A stretch of DNA of 11,168 bases from ASMP01 sp041484115 (GTDB lineage: Archaea > Nanobdellota > Nanobdellia > Pacearchaeales > GW2011-AR1). The position numbers and the translations under genes are program-made. This document shows, piece by piece, positions 5,755-10,559 of the stretch. The notes beneath the pieces were generated by a model, which had not been told where the DNA came from, did no database searches, and worked only from the letters and a program-made list of their open reading frames with translations. The stretch is taken from NCBI GenBank assembly GCA_041484115.1, contig JBGPHA010000015.1, positions 1-11,168 on the forward strand, given 5' to 3'. Each line of letters begins with the position of its first letter. The first letter of the stretch is position 1.

Positions 5755-5876
5755 GGTTAAAAAAGTGTAACGTTTGTAGGTTATATACATTAAAAGAAAT
5801 TTGTCCAAATTGCAACAATAAAACTTCCGATGCTCATTACAAATTTGTCAGAGTAAATAAGGTGCCTCAAAAATAG
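5751..5876 (+). CDS. nop10: H/ACA ribonucleoprotein protein Nop10 (very short)
   Basis: This 41-aa protein begins MRLKKCNVCRLYTLKEICPN. It matches the Nop10 zinc-ribbon start: two CxxC knuckles (C6-C9 and C18-C21) around R-x-Y-T-L-K-E. Nop10 is a structural subunit of H/ACA guide RNPs, where it holds the pseudouridine synthase Cbf5 and L7Ae. Archaeal Nop10 is usually about 55-60 aa and has a linear second half with HPP-x-F-x-P-x-D-x-Y. Here only SDAHYKFVRVNKVPQK follows the ribbon, so the Cbf5-binding tail is shortened and altered. The start codon overlaps the Nudix stop by 4 nt, implying translational coupling. The last 29 bp overlap the PRTase gene on the other strand. Linkage to aIF2-alpha, with one gene between, supports the call. 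Confidence 0.87.
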   Translation: MRLKKCNVCRLYTLKEICPNCNNKTSDAHYKFVRVNKVPQK

Positions 5877-6279
5877 CCCTGACCTTGGGTTTTTCATTTT
5901 GCCGTCTTCTGTCCACAGCTACAATTATTTCAGAAGGATTGCTTTCACAAAGAGCTATTGCTTCTAGTAAAGAATTACCTGTTGTAACGACATCATCAAA
6001 CAAAATCCATTCCCCTTTCGGCTTTTCACCTAGCAATTTGCTCTCTTTTATTATAGACAATTTAGAAAGGGGGGAATATTCTGTATGCGCAGCAATAGCC
6101 ATAAGAGCGCCCCCTGTGGCAATTCCAATATAATGTTCTCTAAGTGGGATATTTAGAACAACAAAATCAAAGACAGAGTTATCTGTAAGAGCTTTGGTAA
6201 CATCATAAAAAATATCAGAGCGCTTCCCGCTATGAAGTACAAAATCACCATGTTTTATGTATTTTTCAGGGAATTTCAT
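5848..6279 (-). CDS. Orotate phosphoribosyltransferase-like PRTase
   Basis: This 143-aa type I phosphoribosyltransferase has the PRPP-binding motif WILFDDVVTTGNSLLEAI (91-108; D95-D96 and the TTG turn). Its N-terminal HGDFVLHSGKRSDIFYD (10-26) resembles the OPRT start (GDF-x-L-x-S-G-x-K-S-x-x-Y-x-D). An ATGGA loop (54-58), a flexible-loop region IIKESKLLGE (76-85) and VDRR near the end are also OPRT-like. OPRT makes orotidine monophosphate from orotate and PRPP. Proven enzymes are about 175-215 aa. Here the flexible loop lacks the usual Arg and His (I77 and L83 at those places), and the SG-x-K-S lysine is Arg. The call is therefore OPRT-like rather than proven pyrE. It begins 1 nt after the EndoQ stop, so the two form an operon. 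Confidence 0.75.
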   Translation of the reverse strand: MKFPEKYIKHGDFVLHSGKRSDIFYDVTKALTDNSVFDFVVLNIPLREHYIGIATGGALMAIAAHTEYSPLSKLSIIKESKLLGEKPKGEWILFDDVVTTGNSLLEAIALCESNPSEIIVAVDRRRQNEKPKVRAIFEAPYLL

Positions 6280-6280
6280 T

Positions 6281-7504
6281 TTAGATTAAAGTTCCTTGCT
6301 TTTCTCCAAGAAAAGCTTTCCCATATTCACCATCATAACCTGGAGAAACTTTTATTTTTTCTTCTCTGTTTTTTAAAATTAGATCTACAAGTTTTGCATC
6401 AAAGCTTTTTCCAAGAAGACTTTCTTTAGAGGAATGCAAAAGAATATGTAGCTCATTATCAAAATTTTTTATTAGTTCGTTATATATTCCCCAGGTTTTT
6501 TTCCCTTCCAGATTTCCCCCTATAGCCAGGGCAATTACTTCATGTAATGGTAATAGTCTATAGAATGGTTTTGCATTTCCTGGTTTGTGTCCATAGGGAA
6601 AAGAGGCTATTTCTTCAACTCTATTATCAACTCCTATTGTCATGGGTTTTTTACACACAGGACAAATGCCTTTCAGTTCCTTTGTTTTTTCAGGGCTGCA
6701 GGAAAACTCGCAAACACGGTGCCCATCCCAATGATATTTTCCGTATTCTGGGGGTGTTTCTATCGTAGCTTTTAAGCCTACTCCAGTTCTTATGGCTTTT
6801 ATTATATTATCATAAGAAAATTCAGGAATTTCAAAAATTGTTGATTCCCTGCCAAGCCTCCATGGCCAGAAACTATGTGCATCTGAGAAACTCACAACAT
6901 TGACTCCTTCTGAAACCTCCTTAAATCTCCAAAGCATCGAAGGATCTGCGCTCATGCCTGATTCTATAGCATAAATTTTCCTAGCCTGATCCTGAAAGCA
7001 TTCTTTCAGAGAATCAAAGCCAGACCTGCTTCCAAATAGACCAAACCAAGGAGTCATACAGTGGGCAGGAATTATTTCTATTTTATCAGAAATTTTTTTT
7101 AAAGCTTCTACAAGCTCAGGGGAGCTAATTCCAAATATTGGCCTTCCATCATAATCAAGTCTTCCCTTACTTCCTAAAAACTCAGTTATTTGATCTGCAA
7201 TTTCTTTGTTTGGTGAAAAAATCAAATGATGAACAGCTCTTCTTTTTTCATCCTGGCTATACATAAGGCTTATCTCTGTCTGCCAAATAAACGGAAACCC
7301 AGAGGCTGTTCTTAGAATTCCATATTCATCTTCTGTGAGCTTCTCATCTATTTCCTTCCTTCTCAAAGGATGCTGGAAATCTCCAACTCCAAGAAGTTTC
7401 AACCCTTTAATCCTAGCATATTTCTCTAGATTTTCTATAGAAATATTCTTGCTTGTTGCCCTCGCATATTTAGAATGTATCTGCAAGTCAGCGATAATTT
7501 CCAT
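6281..7504 (-). CDS. endoQ: Endonuclease Q (PHP-domain deaminated-base endonuclease)
   Basis: This 407-aa protein has the length and motif order of the archaeal EndoQ family. PHP metal-site motifs are DLQIHSKYARATSK (6-19), GVGDFQHP (39-46), PAHCMTPWFGLFG (146-158) and SFSDAHSFWPWRLGRE (205-220). A Cys4 zinc element follows (C265, C269, C281, C284). EndoQ nicks DNA on the 5' side of uracil, hypoxanthine, xanthine and AP sites, as known from Pyrococcus. The first histidine of the HxH motif is glutamine here (Q8). The start at 7504 begins MEIIADLQIHS, and a TATA-like CCTTAAAAA lies about 26 nt upstream. It shares an operon with the PRTase downstream. The family is often misnamed helicase or DNA polymerase-like in automatic annotation. 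Confidence 0.9.
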   Translation of the reverse strand: MEIIADLQIHSKYARATSKNISIENLEKYARIKGLKLLGVGDFQHPLRRKEIDEKLTEDEYGILRTASGFPFIWQTEISLMYSQDEKRRAVHHLIFSPNKEIADQITEFLGSKGRLDYDGRPIFGISSPELVEALKKISDKIEIIPAHCMTPWFGLFGSRSGFDSLKECFQDQARKIYAIESGMSADPSMLWRFKEVSEGVNVVSFSDAHSFWPWRLGRESTIFEIPEFSYDNIIKAIRTGVGLKATIETPPEYGKYHWDGHRVCEFSCSPEKTKELKGICPVCKKPMTIGVDNRVEEIASFPYGHKPGNAKPFYRLLPLHEVIALAIGGNLEGKKTWGIYNELIKNFDNELHILLHSSKESLLGKSFDAKLVDLILKNREEKIKVSPGYDGEYGKAFLGEKQGTLI

Positions 7505-7525
7505 TTCGTAGAAACCATGTTAAAG

Positions 7526-7534
7526 TTTTTAAGG
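7526..7534 (-). promoter_or_regulatory. TATA-like element of the EndoQ-PRTase operon
   Basis: Read on the - strand, CCTTAAAAA is centred about 26 nt upstream of the EndoQ ATG. No other TATA element lies between it and the gene. Confidence 0.5.
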
Positions 7535-7555
7535 ATTTGGTTGTTTAACAATAAA

Positions 7556-7562
7556 TTTATAT
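7556..7562 (+). promoter_or_regulatory. TATA-like element upstream of the tRNA-Arg region
   Basis: TTTATAT is preceded by AATAAA and sits about 63 nt before the mature tRNA-Arg. That is too far for a normal tRNA box A. It is, however, about 27 nt before a tRNA-like sequence starting near 7586, so the transcript may carry a roughly 36-nt leader. Confidence 0.45.
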
Positions 7563-7585
7563 CCTTGATAACAGAATTAATTCAA

Positions 7586-7613
7586 AGCCCTTATCGTTCA
7601 ACGGACAAAATCT
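7586..7613 (+). other. tRNA 5'-half-like sequence (acceptor and D arm), possible tRNA relic
   Basis: The stretch starts AGCCCTTATCGTTCAACGG and continues ACAAAATCT. It resembles a tRNA 5' half: a C-rich acceptor-like start, then GTTC / AACGGACA / AAAT, which would form a D stem with one C-A mismatch and a loop containing the GG pair. The tRNA-Gln in this window also starts AGCCCT. No intact anticodon arm follows. It could be a decayed tRNA, a leader of tRNA-Arg, or chance similarity. Confidence 0.35.
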
Positions 7614-7621
7614 AATAAAAA

Positions 7622-7696
7622 GCCCGAGTAGTTTAGTCTGGATTAGAACACAGGTTTGCGGAACCTGTAACCCAAGTTCAAATCTTGGCTCGGGCA
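7622..7696 (+). tRNA. tRNA-Arg(GCG)
   Basis: The 75-nt sequence forms a complete cloverleaf. The acceptor GCCCGAG pairs perfectly with CTCGGGC. The D stem GTTT/GAAC encloses an 11-nt loop with GG. The anticodon stem CAGGT/ACCTG encloses loop TTGCGGA, giving anticodon GCG at 7658-7660 (reads CGC and CGU). The variable region is TAAC, and the T stem CCAAG/CTTGG encloses loop TTCAAAT. The discriminator is A7696, with no encoded CCA and no intron. Arginine in the proteins here is coded mostly by AGA and AGG, so this isoacceptor serves a minor codon group. tRNA-like fragments lie on both sides. Confidence 0.96.
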
Positions 7697-7720
7697 TCCG
7701 GGGTTCGAATCCTCGGGGAA
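7697..7720 (+). other. Orphan tRNA T-arm fragment
   Basis: Directly after tRNA-Arg, TCCGGGGTTCGAATCCTCGG contains a textbook T arm: stem CGGGG/CCTCG with one G-U pair, loop TTCGAAT, and an exact box-B-like GGTTCGAATCC. No matching acceptor, D arm or anticodon arm belongs to it. It differs from the T arm of tRNA-Arg (CCAAG/CTTGG, loop TTCAAAT), so it is not a simple duplication of that gene. A relic of a second tRNA or of an integration event is the likely explanation. Confidence 0.65.
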
Positions 7721-7725
7721 TAAAA

Positions 7726-8031
7726 TTACTTCTTAGAAACCTTTTGCTCCTTAAGCAAATGTTTTGCAATCATAAAAACAACAAAAGCAATTATCACAAA
7801 ATTAATAATTGCGCCCAAAATAGCTCCCCAACCTATAACAATAGGACCAATTGAAAATACGGCTGTTTGCCAAGCTCCACCAGGAACAAAAGGAGTTATT
7901 AAGGGCATAATAAGATTATTCACAATTGATTGAATAAGCACTGTTGCAGCTAAACCCATTATAAATGCAATTGCTAAAGGAATCACTTTATATTCATTAA
8001 GAAATTCTTTAAACTCTTTCAAAACAGTCAT
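7726..8031 (-). CDS. mscL: Large-conductance mechanosensitive channel MscL
   Basis: This 101-aa protein has two transmembrane helices (about 16-42 and 65-90) and the MscL start LKEFKEFLNEYKVIPLAIAFIMG. That corresponds to the family's short amphipathic N-terminal helix followed by a small-residue-rich pore-lining helix. IVNNLIMPLITPF then matches the I-V-x-x-L-I-x-P-L-I stretch at the end of TM1. The loop between the helices is GGAWQTAVFSIGP. The C-terminal tail KHLLKEQKVSKK is short and basic and lacks the long cytoplasmic helix bundle of bacterial MscL. The channel releases solutes on hypo-osmotic shock. It has its own promoter (TATA 8053-8060) with leaderless geometry, and is transcribed toward tRNA-Arg. 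Confidence 0.87.
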   Translation of the reverse strand: MTVLKEFKEFLNEYKVIPLAIAFIMGLAATVLIQSIVNNLIMPLITPFVPGGAWQTAVFSIGPIVIGWGAILGAIINFVIIAFVVFMIAKHLLKEQKVSKK

Positions 8032-8052
8032 ATTTAATGAAGAGGGACTCTC

Positions 8053-8060
8053 TTTAAATA
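8053..8060 (-). promoter_or_regulatory. TATA box of mscL
   Basis: Read on the - strand, TATTTAAA is centred about 25 nt upstream of the mscL ATG. The gene is thus expressed separately from radA, and its mRNA is predicted to be leaderless. Confidence 0.6.
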
Positions 8061-8104
8061 CATTATTAATTTACCTGTATTCTCTCTCTTTGGGAAATTC
8101 ATTT

Positions 8105-9121
8105 TTATTCTTCCTCTTTTCCATCAACAACTCCTGCCTCGGTCACGAAAAAGATAGTTTCATTGTCTGGGAGATTTGGGCTGTCTATCAGTTTTGCCAC
8201 ACGGGAGTCTTTTTTTCCTCTTCGAAGATACAACCTATAAGTTGAAGCATGTCCTACTATATGGCCTCCTATTGCTGTCGTAGGATCTCCGAACATCTGG
8301 GCAGGATTTGCCATTACTTGATTAGTCACATAAACAGAGAGATTGTAAGTTTCTGCGAGCTTCATCAGCTGATGGATGTATCTATTCAGTTTCTGTTGTC
8401 TATCTGCTAGCTGACCACGTCCTGAAAATTCTGCACGAAAATGTGCTGTAAGACTATCCACTATAAGCAGTTTTATTGGCTCTCCTTCTTTTATCATTTC
8501 TGAAACTTTATCCAGAAGAAGAATCTGGTGATCTGAATTAAAGGCACGAGCAACAAAGATATTTTTCAAAACTTTTTCGGGGTTTGCTCCTAATTTTTCA
8601 GCTATTTGTTTTATTCTAGATGGCCTGAAAGTTCCTTCTGTGTCTACGAAAACACATTTTCCATTAGCTCCTCCATTTTCTACAGGTAACTGGACATTCA
8701 CAGCCAATGTAAGACCAACTTGGGTTTTTCCAGAACCATAGGCTCCAAAAGCCTCTGTTATCGCTCTGCTTTCAATTCCTTTTCCGCCCAAAAGTGCATC
8801 AAAGTTTTTACTTCCTGTTGTAATATGATGTATGCTTTCCCTCTTTTTTGCATATTCTGTTCCATCAACAAATCCTAGATCCAGCATTTTTCTCGATGCC
8901 TGAATAATTTTTCTCGCAACAGCAGGACTTACACCTGCAACTTCTGAAAGATCAGAGGGAGTAATTACTGCAATGGACATCAAATCATAAATTCCGGCTG
9001 CTTCGAGTTTGGCAGAAACTGCAGGACCAACACCAGGCAAATCAGTAATTTTCTGCTCTTTCTCCTTGCCTTCATCAGAAACAGCTTCCTTAATCTCTTT
9101 TACATCAGATTTTATAACCAT
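8105..9121 (-). CDS. radA: DNA repair and recombination protein RadA
   Basis: This 338-aa archaeal RadA/Rad51 recombinase starts with an acidic-basic leader (1-24). A helix-hairpin-helix domain follows (25-78), with LPGVGPAVSAKL and VAGVSPAVARKI. The RecA core comes next: TTGSKNFDALLGG (101-113), Walker A GAYGSGKT (126-133), FVDTEGTF (158-165), Walker B KLLIVD (217-222), and the L2-region stretch from VTNQVMANP to GDPTTAIGGHIVGHAS. RadA polymerises on ssDNA and carries out strand exchange. The polymerisation motif usually written FxxA reads F84-V-D-G87 here. An extra Lys lies in GGKGIE. The start codon fits the TATA box 25 nt upstream. The neighbouring RPA gene on the same strand makes functional sense, since RPA coats the ssDNA on which RadA loads, but each has its own promoter. 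Confidence 0.97.
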   Translation of the reverse strand: MVIKSDVKEIKEAVSDEGKEKEQKITDLPGVGPAVSAKLEAAGIYDLMSIAVITPSDLSEVAGVSPAVARKIIQASRKMLDLGFVDGTEYAKKRESIHHITTGSKNFDALLGGKGIESRAITEAFGAYGSGKTQVGLTLAVNVQLPVENGGANGKCVFVDTEGTFRPSRIKQIAEKLGANPEKVLKNIFVARAFNSDHQILLLDKVSEMIKEGEPIKLLIVDSLTAHFRAEFSGRGQLADRQQKLNRYIHQLMKLAETYNLSVYVTNQVMANPAQMFGDPTTAIGGHIVGHASTYRLYLRRGKKDSRVAKLIDSPNLPDNETIFFVTEAGVVDGKEEE

Positions 9122-9142
9122 AAAAAATCAAGAAAGGACTTG

Positions 9143-9150
9143 TTTATAAA
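9143..9150 (-). promoter_or_regulatory. TATA box of radA
   Basis: TTTATAAA is a consensus archaeal box A, centred 25 nt upstream of the radA ATG. This predicts a leaderless transcript separate from the upstream RPA gene. Confidence 0.7.
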
Positions 9151-9206
9151 GATTTTTTGTCTCTGAGATATATCTTAAAATACTCTAAAATTTGCTGTTT
9201 TTCTAA

Positions 9207-10157
9207 TTATTCGCGTCTCTCAAGTTCATTTATAATTTCTTCAGGTAGGGCTTCCTTTACATCTTCTATTATAAATTCGGGGGTATTGAAAAAGGAGTTA
9301 TTTCTAACGTTCCCTGTAAAGACCATCTCTTTTCCTAGGAAATTCTCTTTTTCTTCTGAAAATTTTCCAGGGTCTTCTAGCTGAGAAAATCCCATTTTTA
9401 GTAAAGACTCATGGAATAAAACTGCCTTTATAGAATCTGTTCCGTCATCAAGAACCAAGGTTGAAACAGCCCTTTTCTCTGCAATTATTTTCCCATGCTG
9501 TTTGCAGGAAAAAGCTTCTCCTTCTTGCACCACTTTTTTATTGCACTCTGGACAAACATTAAAAAATCTGGGTTCAAAAACCTGCAAAATAAATGCCCTG
9601 GAACTAGTATTATCCCCAATCTTAAAATCAGCTATATGCTTTTTCCTAAAGACTTTTTCTGTTTTTACTTCTTCCAGAATTTCACTGCTAGGCTTTACCT
9701 CAGAAAAGCTTCCAAGATGAAGTTCATTATCTCTCATGCTTCCATTTGAGATTTCTATAGTTGTTCCAACTGCAATTTTCCCTTGTTCTATCATCCCAAT
9801 ATGATTAGTATCCCATAATACTACTTTTACATTAGAAGTTTCATCTGCAATCCAGAAATTTACAACTTTACTTTCTTCTCCTTTTTTAGTCATGAATGTT
9901 CTTATAGGAAAAAGATTTATCACTTTTCCTAGTGTATTGACTTTCCTCATTCCTGGAAGCAGTTCGTTAATTTTCAGTCTTTCATTTTCAAAAGATATTC
10001 CAAGCTCAGAAGCAATAACCTGCGCAGCCCCTTCCTTGCTGATAAGTCCTGAAAGCTTTTCTCTTTTTGACTCAATTTTTCTTTCAATTTCATCTTTCTC
10101 AATTCCGGAATTTTTTGAAATTTTTTCTAATATTCTCTCGTAATTTCCATCAGACAT
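9207..10157 (-). CDS. rpa: Archaeal replication protein A (RPA41-like) with OB folds and a zinc finger
   Basis: This 316-aa protein follows the archaeal RPA large-subunit layout. A helical N-terminal segment (1-60) has the EGAAQVIASELGI pattern. A first OB fold (about 62-155) starts INELLPGMRKVNTLGKV and contains FWIADETSNVKVVLWD. A second OB region (about 168-300) is interrupted by a zinc finger with C202, C205, C218 and H221 (CPEC...CKQH). The zinc finger is CCCH rather than Cys4. RPA binds single-stranded DNA in replication, recombination and repair. The tail is Glu-rich. Its promoter carries an 18-nt block nearly identical to that of the Nudix gene. It is divergent from aEF1-beta. Confidence 0.88.
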   Translation of the reverse strand: MSDGNYERILEKISKNSGIEKDEIERKIESKREKLSGLISKEGAAQVIASELGISFENERLKINELLPGMRKVNTLGKVINLFPIRTFMTKKGEESKVVNFWIADETSNVKVVLWDTNHIGMIEQGKIAVGTTIEISNGSMRDNELHLGSFSEVKPSSEILEEVKTEKVFRKKHIADFKIGDNTSSRAFILQVFEPRFFNVCPECNKKVVQEGEAFSCKQHGKIIAEKRAVSTLVLDDGTDSIKAVLFHESLLKMGFSQLEDPGKFSEEKENFLGKEMVFTGNVRNNSFFNTPEFIIEDVKEALPEEIINELERRE

Positions 10158-10177
10158 TTTTTTAAAAAAGGGGCAGA

Positions 10178-10195
10178 CTTTTTAAGTATTGTGAT
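10178..10195 (-). promoter_or_regulatory. RPA promoter: ATCAC box plus TATA element
   Basis: On the - strand the block reads ATCACAATACTTAAAAAG. The TATA-like CTTAAAAAG is centred 25 nt before the RPA start codon. The block differs by one base from the Nudix promoter block at 5306-5323. Confidence 0.6.
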
Positions 10196-10251
10196 AATTT
10201 TATATTAGATTAAAAGAATAGAGGTAAATTTCAATCAATAAGCAATTATCA
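10192..10251. repeat. 8-bp inverted repeat linking the divergent RPA and aEF1-beta promoters
   Basis: TGATAATT (10192-10199) and AATTATCA (10244-10251) are reverse complements 44 nt apart. Each arm lies 5-6 nt upstream of the TATA element of its own promoter, so each gene has AATTATCA in the same orientation and position. The rest of this 128-bp intergenic region is AT-rich and shows no gene. Confidence 0.5.
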
Positions 10252-10256
10252 GCACA

Positions 10257-10264
10257 TTTATAAA
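10257..10264 (+). promoter_or_regulatory. TATA box of aEF1-beta
   Basis: TTTATAAA is a consensus box A, centred 25 nt before the aEF1-beta ATG, again the geometry of a leaderless mRNA. Confidence 0.7.
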
Positions 10265-10285
10265 TAAATTTAATTAAAATTATTC

Positions 10286-10558
10286 ATGAGTATAGTTGCA
10301 GTAAAAATAAAGGTAATGCCTGATTCTCCTGAAACAGACATTATGAGAATGGAAAAGGATGTAAAAGTCATGCTTGAAAGACAGGGGGTTAAAAGTCCTA
10401 ATTTTGAAATACAGCCAATAGCCTTTGGGCTAAAAGCCCTCATAATAATGTTCGGGTGGCCTGAAGAAAAACCTTTGGAAGGGCTGGAGGAAAAATTAAA
10501 AGAAATTAAAAAAGTTGGTTCTGTGCAGGTCGTTGATATTAGGAGAGCCATAGGATAA
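10286..10558 (+). CDS. ef1b: Elongation factor 1-beta (aEF1-beta, EF-1A guanine nucleotide exchange factor)
   Basis: This 90-aa protein matches the archaeal aEF1-beta family in length and pattern. It begins VAVKIKVMPDSPETDI, has an inner QPIAFGLKALIIMFGWPE segment with the conserved I-A-F-G-L-x-A-L, and ends SVQVVDIRRAIG (family: V-x-S-V-x-V-x-x-x-R-R). It promotes GDP release from EF-1A during elongation. The HIT-domain gene begins 1 nt after its stop codon, so both are co-transcribed. Its TATA box and leaderless start are clear. Confidence 0.95.
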   Translation: MSIVAVKIKVMPDSPETDIMRMEKDVKVMLERQGVKSPNFEIQPIAFGLKALIIMFGWPEEKPLEGLEEKLKEIKKVGSVQVVDIRRAIG

Positions 10559-10559
10559 A

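Noticed and set aside
7557..7769. A 70-aa open frame on the - strand
   Set aside because: It runs through tRNA-Arg and the T-arm fragment; its translation contains the familiar product of reading tRNA genes backwards (GFEPR repeats), so it is not a protein gene.
9892..10143. Several + strand frames of 70-85 aa inside rpa (9157-10143)
   Set aside because: They are Ser/Phe-rich mirror translations of the Lys/Glu-rich RPA gene and have no supporting motif.
10158..10285. Replication origin or riboswitch in the AT-rich gap between rpa and aEF1-beta
   Set aside because: The gap is only 128 bp and is explained by two divergent promoters; no origin-recognition-box repeats or aptamer-like stems are visible.
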